Source of the DNA: WJKG01 sp964627305 | GTDB lineage: Bacteria; Zixibacteria; MSB-5A5; GN15; FEB-12 | Length of the DNA: 64,000 nt | Direction of reading: 5' to 3' | Assembly (NCBI GenBank): GCA_964627305.1 | Contig: CAZVHP010000006.1 | Location: 1 to 64,000 of the forward strand | Shown: positions 18,303 to 27,090 of the stretch, in pieces | How the letters are laid out: each line of letters begins with the position of its first letter | Position numbering within the stretch: position 1 is the first letter of the stretch | Position numbers and translations under genes: made by a program | The notes under the pieces: model-generated | What the model was told of the DNA's origin: nothing | Seen by the model: only the letters and a program-made list of their open reading frames with translations | Database searches by the model: none

Positions 18303-20333
18303 TCAATAAGGATTGCACGGTGGCCCGCCGCCAACCTGGAAGAAGAATGACACCATCATGGTCAGATCGCTCACATTCACAGGCATGGCGCAGTTGAAGT
18401 CCCCGGCTTGTTCCTGGGGCTGAGGTGACGGGCCACCGCCGAACAGGTAGGCCACAAGGTAGGTCAGGTCGCCGACATTAACCAGCCCGTCGAAGTTCAC
18501 ATCACCGCGCTGCAATACCGTGAGCACCTTGGATTGCTGCTGATGCGTCTTGGAGGTATCCCCTCGGGAGCGCACCGAAAAATACAGGTGCGATGTTTCT
18601 CCGAGCGGCGTCCCGACCGGGGGGCGGACCCCCAACGCCACGGTATCAGACTTACCGGCCGCTACCGCACGCGCCGTGCTGTCGATCAGACGCCAGCCGA
18701 AATCGTCGCTGAAGAGCACATCGATCACGTCATTGAGCTGCGAAGTATTAGTTATCTCGTACGAGAAATATCGAGTCCCCCCGGAGTATATAACCGTGTC
18801 AGAGGTCAGCACTTGAGACGTCACCTCGTACGGTTTGAGCACCTGTGCCGAATAAGTGAAATTGGCCCCCGTAGCAAACTCCGACAGGTTGGCTCCCACA
18901 AGAGTCACCTTTGCATACTCCTCGAAGTTGAAAACCTCAATCATCCCTTCTTTGCTGACCGGGTCCAGCAGGATCGGAACAATCTCATGCTCCGTAACCG
19001 TTCTCGACTTGATCAGGTGTGCCTCCCACTCACGGTTATTGGCACCGTTGAAAGTTAATCGCAGAATCCCGTATGCCGTCCCCGGATAGAACTCGATGTA
19101 ACACGAGCCATAGCCCGCCGGGCTGACCGGCGACACCTGGCTGGCCACCGGGTAGACACTGTGCGCCGCCGCAATGTCGATATAGGGGTACCACATTGCC
19201 TCCTCATAATGCAGCCCATCGTCGCGACCGCCGGTGATGTAATTCCAGGTAGTGAATTCCGCAAAGGCAGAATCAAGCGTCCAGCCATATCGCTCGACAA
19301 TCGTATCCCGCAGAGCATTGAAGGCTGTCTGATAACGTGCCCCCTCCCAGGCCGCCAGCATTAGTGAGGTGTCGAAGCGCTGCGCGAGGTACAGCGGAAA
19401 CAGGAATGTCGAGTAGTAATGAAACGAGTTCTCCATCAGCGCTTTCTGAGGCGCTTCCATGAAATCAGGCAGGTAGTTGTAGTTATCATTGGTGTGGTCG
19501 AAAATCAGCTCTTCGAAATGAACAGCGTCCATCTCCTGAAACCACCGGTCCTCGGTAGCATCATAGCCGAACTGCACCGCGTGGTGAAATTCATGAGCAC
19601 AGGTCACCTTGGCTGCACCCTTCACTGATCCCTCCGGATCCATGTTGGAAGCGAATCCTTCGAAGCTGTTATGCAACACGATGTAGCTATAGAAGTCATT
19701 CCATGGCGCCGGCCCTGCCCCCTCAGGAACCGTGTAGCCGTAGAATGACATCTGCTGGAAGTAGATGTCATACAGCGTATCGCCTCCCAGGGCACCGTCG
19801 GTCGGCGGATACGCCCACCCCAACTGCAGGTGCACATCGAGAGCAGTATCAAGGTACGCCGCGCAGGCCTCGACGAAATCCGGCACACCGCTCAGGTCAT
19901 CATCGGCCGAGGGCACCGAGTCGACCCCGGAGGTGTCGTAGTGAAGCTTGAAGTATCCTCCGGGTGAGACATAACTGAACTCCGGCTCCGGGCGCAAGAA
20001 AGCCTCACGATACGCTGCCTGTACCGAGTCGGAAAGCTCATCCCAGACTTCGATAATGTCAACCAGAGCCATTGAAGCGCAACGCCACGGCCCCGGGCCG
20101 CTCTTCAGTTCCACTATCTGGTAACGCTCCGGCAATTGACCGGTATACTTGACGGCCTTGATGACGTTGAGAGCCATGCCATCAACCGTCAGTAGCCCTT
20201 CCCGGTAATCCCGGTCGATTGCATCCAGGGGGCTGTGGGGAACATCGTCGGAACCGGGCTGCTGGTGCGCAACAGCCAACGCCGCGAAAACCAGCAGCAG
20301 CCCCAGCACAAATGTCAAAGTAGTCATGCGCAT
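18303..20333 (-). CDS. secreted MXAN_6640-type metalloprotease with dockerin-like C-terminus
   Basis: 676 residues. Signal peptide at 1-22 (LTFVLGLLLVFAALAVA). The zinc-binding motif HEFHH is at 247-251 within AHEFHHAVQFGYDATEDRWFQEM, with the downstream glutamates (FEELIFDH) typical of MXAN_6640 putative metalloproteases. A beta-rich region follows, then a dockerin-type pair of calcium repeats at 609-676 (GDVNFDGLVNVGDLTYLVAY; AMPVNVSDLTMMVSFFF). Probably an extracellular protease. No cohesin is visible in the window, so the dockerin is likely a Ca-stabilised end module rather than a cellulosome link. Confidence 0.88.
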   Translation of the reverse strand: MRMTTLTFVLGLLLVFAALAVAHQQPGSDDVPHSPLDAIDRDYREGLLTVDGMALNVIKAVKYTGQLPERYQIVELKSGPGPWRCASMALVDIIEVWDELSDSVQAAYREAFLRPEPEFSYVSPGGYFKLHYDTSGVDSVPSADDDLSGVPDFVEACAAYLDTALDVHLQLGWAYPPTDGALGGDTLYDIYFQQMSFYGYTVPEGAGPAPWNDFYSYIVLHNSFEGFASNMDPEGSVKGAAKVTCAHEFHHAVQFGYDATEDRWFQEMDAVHFEELIFDHTNDNYNYLPDFMEAPQKALMENSFHYYSTFLFPLYLAQRFDTSLMLAAWEGARYQTAFNALRDTIVERYGWTLDSAFAEFTTWNYITGGRDDGLHYEEAMWYPYIDIAAAHSVYPVASQVSPVSPAGYGSCYIEFYPGTAYGILRLTFNGANNREWEAHLIKSRTVTEHEIVPILLDPVSKEGMIEVFNFEEYAKVTLVGANLSEFATGANFTYSAQVLKPYEVTSQVLTSDTVIYSGGTRYFSYEITNTSQLNDVIDVLFSDDFGWRLIDSTARAVAAGKSDTVALGVRPPVGTPLGETSHLYFSVRSRGDTSKTHQQQSKVLTVLQRGDVNFDGLVNVGDLTYLVAYLFGGGPSPQPQEQAGDFNCAMPVNVSDLTMMVSFFFQVGGGPPCNPY

Positions 20334-20505
20334 CAGGTATACGCTTTCTCAGTGGTGCATACGTATCCGTTATCGGCTGTTCTGATCGACCTCATGATCG
20401 TTGATCGTTCGAAGCATCCCCACTGTCGCCACTTGCTCATGGTGACGAAGGACCAGAAGACAGGACCTGCGGAAGCTCTGCTGTACACGCATAAGATACT
20501 GCATA

Positions 20506-22149
20506 TCAAGGGCTTGTCAAGTCGAAAGGGATGTCTCTGTGAGAGAAATACTGACCGGTCCCGACACTCAGTTGCCAACCGCCTCCTTCCGCCCAGGCAA
20601 GATCTGCGCGAATGATCTGTCGCCGCGAAAGCCGTTCGAACGAGATCCGAAGTCCAAGTCCCACAGTACCATAGAAACCTCTTGCGCTGATCGGCTCGCC
20701 GGCGTTCCAGACATTCCCAGCGTCAGCAAACAGCACCCCGCCCAGGTGCACCGTCAGTATCTGCAAATTGGGGCGAAAGCGTGATTCCACGCCCACAACC
20801 ATACGTCTGTCCCCGGTACGATAAAACCTGTCGTACCCCCGAATGCCTGTCCCACCGCCAAGCACCAGCGCATTGGCTCCCGCCTTACGATGGTCTTCGG
20901 CCATGTCAGCACGCATGGCCAACGTAACAAAGGGCACCGAGCTGTTATACAGGCGCATACGTACCGTGCCTAAACGACGGACTTCAGTGCCGTCCGCACG
21001 CCAAACCTGCCTGCCAAGACCGCCAAACAGCACGGTTTTCCCAAGAGCGACCCCGGCGTAGCCCTGAATGCCCATCTTGTGATACACCGCCCCCCGCTCC
21101 GATCCAGCCCCGCCGCCTGATAACAGGATGCTGTAACCCAGCGAAATGTCCTCCGTAACCTCGAAAGCGTCCAGCCCGCGCGTGGTCCGGTACCTCAGCG
21201 CTGAATGGCCTGCGCCGAGAAGGACCTCATGGTAGAGGGAGTCTGTCAACCGACCTGCCTCTGCCAGAATGCTGTCCTGTGTGCCGGCGCCGAGGAATCG
21301 CTCTTCAGTGACCCGCTGCGATCGATACCTGTAGTTGCCGGCGAGCTGGTACTTCCGGTCATATCCCCCCCATCGGTAGGCACCATCGAGCCCAAACTGC
21401 TCTCCCTCGTACTCGGTTTGGAGCACCCGCCGGGAATCATTGTACACATCCGAACGCCCTCCAAGCGCAAGCGCACTGCCTGTCAAAGAGAATGACTGGG
21501 ACAACTCATAAAACGGTCGGCCCATCGACACGCTGAAGTAGTTGCTCAGTTCGCTGCCGCTGTACTGAGTCGAGAAGAAGAACGGACGGCCCCACAGCCG
21601 ATAGTCAAGGAATCCGGCCCGCAGAAAGCTGGACTCCCGTGCCGGATCGACGAAGTAAAGCGATACTGCCTGGTTGTTTCCAAGGAAGTTCGCCTCATCA
21701 AAACCTATTGAGTAGTCGCGATACTGGCCCTCCTGTGAAACGGTCACCCCCCCAAGAAGGCTCCATTGATCGACTGTCACCACACGCAGGACCGATCGAC
21801 CGTCTTCAGACATCTCAGGATACACCCAGGCATCGTATATTGACAGTCGGCGTCGCAGATTGCGCTCAGTTTCACGCGCCAATTCCTCTGAATAGGGGTC
21901 GCCTTCCCTGAGCAGAACCTCGCGCGAGATCACTCTCCTGCGGGTCACAATGTGAAGACGGTTAGCCCACCGATAAATGAAAGCATCATAGGCCGGGTCC
22001 GAGGTATCAAAGATATCCCTGTTGTCGATGACCACAGCGTCAATTATAGCACCTTCAACCACCTCATCCGCGGCCGTGGCGTCCGGCGACATCAGAAACA
22101 CAGGGATCACGGCGAGAATGAGTGTGTAGATAGTGACACTGGACTTCAG
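20506..22149 (-). CDS. BamA/TamA-like outer-membrane protein (surface antigen family)
   Basis: 534 residues from the GTG at 22110, or about 547 if the CTG at 22149 is used. The longer form supplies a proper signal peptide (KSSVTIYTLILAVIPVFLMS, then PDATA), so I chose it; the start remains uncertain. The N-terminal part (about 20-115) resembles a POTRA domain (FIYRWANRLHIVTRRRVISR; LREGDPYSEE). The C-terminal barrel carries the GIRGYDRFYRTGD lid motif and the GGVLFADAGNVW segment of the Omp85 superfamily. Such proteins insert or export outer-membrane proteins. A single POTRA suggests an accessory Omp85 rather than the main BamA. It follows the MauE/rhodanese genes. Confidence 0.8.
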   Translation of the reverse strand: MKSSVTIYTLILAVIPVFLMSPDATAADEVVEGAIIDAVVIDNRDIFDTSDPAYDAFIYRWANRLHIVTRRRVISREVLLREGDPYSEELARETERNLRRRLSIYDAWVYPEMSEDGRSVLRVVTVDQWSLLGGVTVSQEGQYRDYSIGFDEANFLGNNQAVSLYFVDPARESSFLRAGFLDYRLWGRPFFFSTQYSGSELSNYFSVSMGRPFYELSQSFSLTGSALALGGRSDVYNDSRRVLQTEYEGEQFGLDGAYRWGGYDRKYQLAGNYRYRSQRVTEERFLGAGTQDSILAEAGRLTDSLYHEVLLGAGHSALRYRTTRGLDAFEVTEDISLGYSILLSGGGAGSERGAVYHKMGIQGYAGVALGKTVLFGGLGRQVWRADGTEVRRLGTVRMRLYNSSVPFVTLAMRADMAEDHRKAGANALVLGGGTGIRGYDRFYRTGDRRMVVGVESRFRPNLQILTVHLGGVLFADAGNVWNAGEPISARGFYGTVGLGLRISFERLSRRQIIRADLAWAEGGGWQLSVGTGQYFSHRDIPFDLTSP

Positions 22150-22225
22150 AGCAGTACCCCGTCAATGCTGATCCGGTTTTCAGCCAAGATGATCGCGCAC
22201 CCTCCCGGAATCAACAAGTAACCGC

Positions 22226-22669
22226 TCAGGGCCTGATCATCCATCGACGAGAGCGCGTCATCAGAAGTTGAATGACAAAAGGTATCAGGAAGACATCGAA
22301 TAGAAGCGATCTCCAGGCGCTCTCGGTGGCCGAGGCAGCCGCCTTGAAACAACCGCAGTCGATGCTCAACCCGCGCGATATGGCGCTGATCAGCGCCACC
22401 ATGAAAATCAACACCATGATCCCGATCCAGAACGATGATCCCCGGAAGTAGATCCCCAAAATGAGCCCGAGCCCGCAGAGCAACTCCAGCCACGGCATGA
22501 TCAGTGCCATCAGATTGATCAGCGATCCCGGCACCATGTGGTAGTACCAGATCGATTTGGCGAACGAGGCCGGGTCGATAATCTTGTAGAACGAAGCGTA
22601 CACAAAGACTATTCCCAGAAGCAACCGGGACACCATAGTCACGTAGTCGTTGTCAATCAGTGCGCGCAT
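22226..22669 (-). CDS. MauE/DoxX-like integral membrane redox-associated protein
   Basis: 147 residues from the ATG at 22669; upstream in-frame sequence belongs to the overlapping rhodanese gene. Four hydrophobic segments: SRLLLGIVFVYASFYKIIDP, LINLMALIMPWLELLCGLGL, SSFWIGIMVLIFMVALISAI and LLFDVFLIPFVIQLLMT. The motif GLSIDCGCF has the cysteine pair seen in MauE-type proteins. MauE relatives support disulfide or sulfur redox in the membrane. Start overlaps the rhodanese stop by 13 bases, pointing to translational coupling and a shared sulfur or thiol role. Confidence 0.85.
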   Translation of the reverse strand: MRALIDNDYVTMVSRLLLGIVFVYASFYKIIDPASFAKSIWYYHMVPGSLINLMALIMPWLELLCGLGLILGIYFRGSSFWIGIMVLIFMVALISAISRGLSIDCGCFKAAASATESAWRSLLFDVFLIPFVIQLLMTRSRRWMIRP

Positions 22670-23169
22670 TCCGGGCTCCTTTGGACCGGTTCTCCGAATT
22701 CCTCCCATTCGCGGGAGCCGCCGAAGAATATCGCCACGTTGGTGTATCCAAATGCCTGCAGATTTCGAGCCAGATGCAAAGACACGTCGCACTCTTCGCC
22801 CGAGCAAAACACTATCAGCAGTCGATCCCTGGGGACCGCAAGCGTCGTGTCGAAATACTCGTCCAAACCCTCAGACGGCAGGTAGTCAAAGGGGATGTTC
22901 ACCGAACCCGGAATTGTGCCGCACGCGAATTCTTCCGGCTCTCGAGAGTCGATGAATACGGCCTCGCCCTGATCGTGCTCCATCCGCGCGACTTCAAGCC
23001 CGATGAACGGGGGATCGCCCTCTTCTGCATCCGGCGGAATGACAGGCCCATCACCGGAAGATATCTCGCGCCATTTTCCCACCAATGGAATGCTGTTTGG
23101 AGATATGGAATTGACCGCCAATGCCAAGGCCACAGATAGCAGTAGCAGGATGATCGCCTGTCGCACCAT
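22657..23169 (-). CDS. periplasmic rhodanese-domain protein
   Basis: 170 residues. A signal peptide or anchor (MVRQAIILLLLSVALALAV) is followed by a rhodanese domain (about 60-160): AVFIDSREPEEFACGTIPGS, then the catalytic loop FCSGEECDVS with the active cysteine first, then FGGSREWEEFGEPV. It would carry persulfide sulfur outside the cytoplasm. Overlaps the MauE-like gene. The 300-base region upstream holds a pair of CCGTGAACAC repeats. Confidence 0.88.
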   Translation of the reverse strand: MVRQAIILLLLSVALALAVNSISPNSIPLVGKWREISSGDGPVIPPDAEEGDPPFIGLEVARMEHDQGEAVFIDSREPEEFACGTIPGSVNIPFDYLPSEGLDEYFDTTLAVPRDRLLIVFCSGEECDVSLHLARNLQAFGYTNVAIFFGGSREWEEFGEPVQRSPECAH

Positions 23170-23260
23170 TGATGCTCGCCTTTCTTCGTTGCTGCTTTAT
23201 ACTCGGATTGACCCGAGGCGTTCGCAAATGTGCAATTATACGTCGAATAGCACAACGATC

Positions 23261-23299
23261 CCGTGAACACGGACCAGTTCAATCCGGTTCCGTGAACAC
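23261..23299. repeat. two direct copies of CCGTGAACAC upstream of the rhodanese gene
   Basis: Copies at 23261-23270 and 23290-23299, start-to-start distance 29 bases. The first is part of CCGTGAACACGG, a near-palindrome. A possible regulator site for the rhodanese/MauE unit, but no promoter could be placed with confidence. Nothing else is seen between 23170 and 23405. Confidence 0.3.
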
Positions 23300-23405
23300 C
23301 ATGATATGTGATATGGGATTGATCGGCACAAACACGGCGGAGGTCAAGCGGAACCGAACATAGTCGCCAGCCCGGTGTTATCTCCGGAAAACACCGCACA
23401 AACGA

Positions 23406-23435
23406 AACAGGACCCGCTCAATAGCAGGTCCTGTT
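23406..23435 (-). terminator. Rho-independent terminator after small gene
   Basis: AACAGGACC and GGTCCTGTT form a perfect 9-bp stem with a 12-base loop. On the minus strand the stem is followed by TCGTTTG. It ends the AT-richer minus-strand cluster. Confidence 0.7.
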
Positions 23436-23472
23436 CTCAGACTGCAGCTTCTTTGGCTTGCGTGTCGTCGGA

Positions 23473-23673
23473 TCAGACGGTTCCACTGAACGGCGCGGCT
23501 GGATCAGAATTACGATCCTCGAATCGCGAATATACAAGTGAATAGCGTCCGCGAAGGATTTTCCCGACGACAGAAGCAAATTTGCTGGGGGCCAGTGCCT
23601 GCAGTCCGAAAGAATGCCAACAGTCCTTCGTTCCAACTTTGGCATACTCGATCTTGGCTTTTCGCTTTGGCAT
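23473..23673 (-). CDS. small basic hypothetical protein
   Basis: 66 residues starting MPKRKAKIEYAKVGTKDCWH. AGGGAG lies nine bases before the ATG at 23673. No family recognised. An overlapping frame in the same stretch has a poorer start and less protein-like composition. Located in an AT-richer patch before a terminator. Confidence 0.4.
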   Translation of the reverse strand: MPKRKAKIEYAKVGTKDCWHSFGLQALAPSKFASVVGKILRGRYSLVYSRFEDRNSDPAAPFSGTV

Positions 23674-23931
23674 GATATCCAACTCCCTACTTCAAGTTTC
23701 CCCCCCTATCGTCTCGAAGTGGTTACGGAATTTACACGTTGACGGTGGAAACTTCAGGGTACTTGGATTACTGGCTTGAGGGTACCACCTCCTGACTAGA
23801 TCGAATCGTGCTCACAGGTTAAACGTCTTAAACTTCAACTCAATCTCAAGACGAAGATATCACTCGAAAATGTGCTCGCGCGACCTAAAAATAAACATGT
23901 ATCCTTCACTTATCAGTTTTTTGACATACAC
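23674..23931. other. AT-richer intergenic stretch
   Basis: No gene or clear structure seen. It separates the HTH gene from the small basic gene and has a lower GC content than the window average. Confidence 0.5.
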
Positions 23932-24249
23932 CTAATCGGCCATTATCGATTGCAACTTCTTAATAGCTCTGTGCTTATAAATATTGACAACCTGCTGAGT
24001 AATGCCCAGAATGTGGGCAATTTCTCTCTCCTTTTTGCCCGCCAGATAGTGCTTTATGACCTGTTTCTGACGAAGTGACAACGATCTGTTGATGTGGTAC
24101 TTCAGCTTGGATCGGTACTTGTCAAGATGCTCGCTGCGAACTGCCTCCGCCTCCATACGATGGTAGGCAGATTGCTCATTGGCGAACGACTCCAGCAGAA
24201 GCCGGTCCACCAGGATCTCAGCAAATTCGGACTCGCGGCTGCGTGACAT
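23932..24249 (-). CDS. stand-alone sigma-region-4/LuxR-like HTH protein
   Basis: 105 residues. The C-terminal half (SLSLRQKQVIKHYLAGKKER, EIAHILGITQQVVNIYKHRA, IKKLQ) is a sigma-70 region 4 or LuxR-type helix-turn-helix. The N-terminal half is helical and lacks sigma region 2, a receiver or any sensor domain. It could be an anti-sigma-like or phage-type regulator, or a small transcription factor. It starts 18 bases after the coiled-coil gene, so the two are probably co-transcribed. Its AT-rich composition contrasts with the neighbours. Confidence 0.65.
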   Translation of the reverse strand: MSRSRESEFAEILVDRLLLESFANEQSAYHRMEAEAVRSEHLDKYRSKLKYHINRSLSLRQKQVIKHYLAGKKEREIAHILGITQQVVNIYKHRAIKKLQSIMAD

Positions 24250-24267
24250 GACTTATATTGTTTATTA

Positions 24268-24861
24268 TCATTGTATTACATCATGCTTCTTAAGCAAAGT
24301 ATCCAGCTCCGACAGACTCAACCCAAACTTCGACGCTGTCTCGGAACGAACTTCCCCAAGTGCAACCCGACGCTCATATGCCGAGAGGTCCCTTGGCAAG
24401 GATTGGTAGCGCTTCTGATAGTGATCGATTATTGCTTTCTCTCTTTGCTGTTGCTTTTCGGCAGCCGAGAGCTCAGCAGGTTTGTCGGACGTCGCGTTCA
24501 CTTGCTCTGGGGCCTGCGTACTCCCCACACGAACCGATATGGAGTCAATCACACTGTCACGTCGAGCTACCTCCGCAGACAGAGAGTCTACATCCGAACG
24601 GTGCTTCAGAGCGGCCCGATTCAGAACGGCGAGGAAGTCAAGTTGTTGTCGCGACACATCTTGCGTAATAGAATCGAGCGTCCTTCGATGGTGGCTCAGC
24701 GAATCATCCAACTGGCGCTTAAGCTGCTGGCTCAACTCCTGCCCCGCCTGATGGTAGAGACGATCCTGATCGGAATCAGCCCTGAGGGCTTTGATATAGC
24801 TCACTCCCAGTACCAGTCCCAGCAGGACAAGTGCGATCACGACCAGCAGTATCTTGCGCAT
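24268..24861 (-). CDS. membrane-anchored coiled-coil protein
   Basis: 197 residues. One N-terminal transmembrane helix (KILLVVIALVLLGLVLGVSY) is followed by a long coiled-coil region (about 32-105: QELSQQLKRQLDDSLSHHRR, LSAEVARRDSVIDSISVRV), a Pro/Ala/Glu linker, and a helical C-terminus. No enzymatic domain seen. Likely cytoplasmic or periplasmic face scaffold. Lies upstream of the HTH gene; a link between them is possible but unproven. Confidence 0.6.
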   Translation of the reverse strand: MRKILLVVIALVLLGLVLGVSYIKALRADSDQDRLYHQAGQELSQQLKRQLDDSLSHHRRTLDSITQDVSRQQLDFLAVLNRAALKHRSDVDSLSAEVARRDSVIDSISVRVGSTQAPEQVNATSDKPAELSAAEKQQQREKAIIDHYQKRYQSLPRDLSAYERRVALGEVRSETASKFGLSLSELDTLLKKHDVIQ

Positions 24862-24964
24862 ACCCGAATCTCCCTTGGTATGCGATCAGGGTATTCCCCG
24901 GTCAAATCAGTGTCAAGTTTGAACAACTGCTGCGGAAAGGGCAAGACCGCCGATTCACGGCGAA

Positions 24965-25978
24965 TCAGGCAACAACCTCAGTCGCCTCCTCCTCGAGCTT
25001 CTTGAGCGATAAATGGGCTTTTTTCAGGAAGTAGAATCCCATGAGCGTCACCGGAATGTACTGCGCCGCATGGAGCACCAAAGCGAACGAAAGAGCCTTC
25101 TCCCCATAAATACCATACTGCGCCAGAGTGAAGACAGTGCCGGCATGATAGACTCCGATGAAACCCGGAGTGGACGGAACAAGGATGGATATTGAAACCA
25201 CCACCAGCAGAAAGTACGAAGCATCAAGCGGCACATCGAATCCGAACGCCAAGAACACGCTGTAGTTCGATATACCCATCACCAGCCAGATCAAGAGCGT
25301 GTGCACTGCCACTGCCCAGAACGTCCGTGGCCTGAGCACAAACTGGAGTCCGCTGGAGAAGCGAATAATCATGGCCCGGAGCCAGTCCCGATAACGTTGT
25401 GGCAGGAAGAACAAATAGCGCGTGAGCAACTGACTGGTGCGTTCGGGCGTTTTGGCCATTGTCAACACCACGATCAGCCCTCCCATCGCGATCGCCGTTG
25501 CCATGAAGACGCCGGTACGGATCTCTGCTGTGATATTCACTGAGGCAACCGCAATGACGACTCCGAAAATCAGAAGTAACGCCGCCAGATCAAACACCAT
25601 GCGCTCCACAAAAATCATCCCCAGAGACGACGACTTGCTCACATCCCTGTCCTGGTACGAAAGTGAATACGCACGGACAAACTCGCCGAGGCGAAGCGGG
25701 AGGACATTATTGGCCATAAAGCCGATACACGTGGCTGCGAGCAGCTTCGAGTACGGAACCTGCTTAATCGGCTCCACCATGTATTTCCAGCGATACGCCC
25801 GCTGATACATCGCAAAAACAACCAGCGTAATATTGGGAATCAGCAGCCAATAGTTCGCTCCCTGCAGAGCAAGCCAGAGCTCAGCGAACTCAATGTTCCG
25901 GAACAGCGCCCACATGACCAGTCCGGAGACAAGCACCCCGAAAGCCAATGAGACATATTTTCGCTGAGTCTTAGTCAT
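24965..25978 (-). CDS. lysylphosphatidylglycerol synthase TM-region family (AglD/UPF0104) membrane protein
   Basis: 337 residues with about eight membrane helices. MANNVLPLRLGEFVRAYSLS is the family signature near 90-110, followed by SSLGMIFVERMVFDLAALLL. The family is widely found with glycosyltransferases and may act in moving or modifying lipid-linked sugars. Its start overlaps the glycosyltransferase stop by 4 bases. It lacks the catalytic lysyl-transfer domain of MprF, so it is not an aminoacyl-PG synthase. Confidence 0.85.
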   Translation of the reverse strand: MTKTQRKYVSLAFGVLVSGLVMWALFRNIEFAELWLALQGANYWLLIPNITLVVFAMYQRAYRWKYMVEPIKQVPYSKLLAATCIGFMANNVLPLRLGEFVRAYSLSYQDRDVSKSSSLGMIFVERMVFDLAALLLIFGVVIAVASVNITAEIRTGVFMATAIAMGGLIVVLTMAKTPERTSQLLTRYLFFLPQRYRDWLRAMIIRFSSGLQFVLRPRTFWAVAVHTLLIWLVMGISNYSVFLAFGFDVPLDASYFLLVVVSISILVPSTPGFIGVYHAGTVFTLAQYGIYGEKALSFALVLHAAQYIPVTLMGFYFLKKAHLSLKKLEEEATEVVA

Positions 25979-27090
25979 TGCCAGCTATTAACGATATTTT
26001 CAAGCAGAACCTCAAGCTCCTTTGCGGCGTCGTCCCAATCAAATTCATCTGCCCATGCCAGTGCACCGCGTCGCAGTGTGTCCTGTAATACCTTGTCAGA
26101 CAATACCATAACCAGTCGATCGGCAAGCTCATCAATGTTCCCGTACTCGTACAGAAATCCCGACACCCCCGGCCTTACCGAGTCCCGAAGACCCGGCGAG
26201 TCGGCTGCAATGGCCGGAGTTCCCACACCGTTGGCCTCGGTGTTGGTCAGGCCCCATCCCTCACGAGGTGACGGCAACACGATCACGTGTGATCGCCGCA
26301 TACGCTCTACCTTCTCATCCTGAGAGACAAAGCCGGGAAACTCTACATCATCGGCAACCCCCAGCCCTGCTGCCTGCTGTTTGAGGGCCGGCAGATAGTC
26401 CCCCGTTCCCACCACCATAAGCCGCGCATCGGGCACCTTCGCTTTCACTTCCGGAAGTGCCGTGATGATATGCTGGATTGACTTGTACTTCTTCACTCGT
26501 CCCAGGTACAGAATCGTCGGTCTTTCGTACTTCGGTACCGACGGATCAAACGAGTACACCTGACGATCAATACCACTGTGAATGGTCGATATGTCCGACT
26601 CCGGCACACCGCGATCGATCAGATCCCGCGCCGTCGACTCCGAGACAACATTGAACTGGCAGCCCCTGTACACCCGCACCAACGGCTTCTCAAGCAGGTA
26701 CACATAAGCACCCAGCAGGAAGTTCGTTTCCCGAAAGACAGTCGTGGAGAACAGATGATTGATGAGCACCAGGGTCTTGATCCTGCAGAAAAGCGGCGTG
26801 AAGAAGGGGACCTTGTTGATATTCTCTACCAGGACATCGAAGCGCTCCTGCCTTAACAGACGCCGCAAATGAATCGGCACAATCAGATTGAAGTTGTACC
26901 TGAAGCCACGCCGCACGACCCGGATACCCTCGATGACTTCCTCCGGTTCACAGCCCGACCAGCCCGAGCACAACAGGGTAACCTCGTGCCCCATCCTGAC
27001 CAGCCGCCGGAGCAGTTCCTCAAGGTGAACCTCTGCCCCGCCGGAGTATGGGTTCTTCAGGTCATTCCAGTTCAGCGCCAGAATCCGCAT
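25975..27090 (-). CDS. glycosyltransferase family 4
   Basis: 371 residues from the ATG at 27090, preceded by GGGGAAAG; the in-frame extension upstream lies inside the DUF2723 gene. GT-B fold: N-terminal NPYSGGAEVHLEELLRRLVR; C-terminal donor domain with LYLGRVKKYKSIQHII and the EX7E motif in EGWGLTNTEANGVGTPAIAA. It transfers a sugar from a nucleotide donor to a lipid or protein acceptor on the cytoplasmic side. Overlaps the DUF2723 gene by 29 bases and the LPG-synthase-like gene by 4 bases, so the three form one translationally coupled unit. Confidence 0.92.
   Translation of the reverse strand: MRILALNWNDLKNPYSGGAEVHLEELLRRLVRMGHEVTLLCSGWSGCEPEEVIEGIRVVRRGFRYNFNLIVPIHLRRLLRQERFDVLVENINKVPFFTPLFCRIKTLVLINHLFSTTVFRETNFLLGAYVYLLEKPLVRVYRGCQFNVVSESTARDLIDRGVPESDISTIHSGIDRQVYSFDPSVPKYERPTILYLGRVKKYKSIQHIITALPEVKAKVPDARLMVVGTGDYLPALKQQAAGLGVADDVEFPGFVSQDEKVERMRRSHVIVLPSPREGWGLTNTEANGVGTPAIAADSPGLRDSVRPGVSGFLYEYGNIDELADRLVMVLSDKVLQDTLRRGALAWADEFDWDDAAKELEVLLENIVNSWQ

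Noticed and set aside
23418..23645. 75-residue frame overlapping the small basic gene
   Set aside because: Start lacks a ribosome-binding site and it runs into the terminator stem; the 66-residue frame is better supported.
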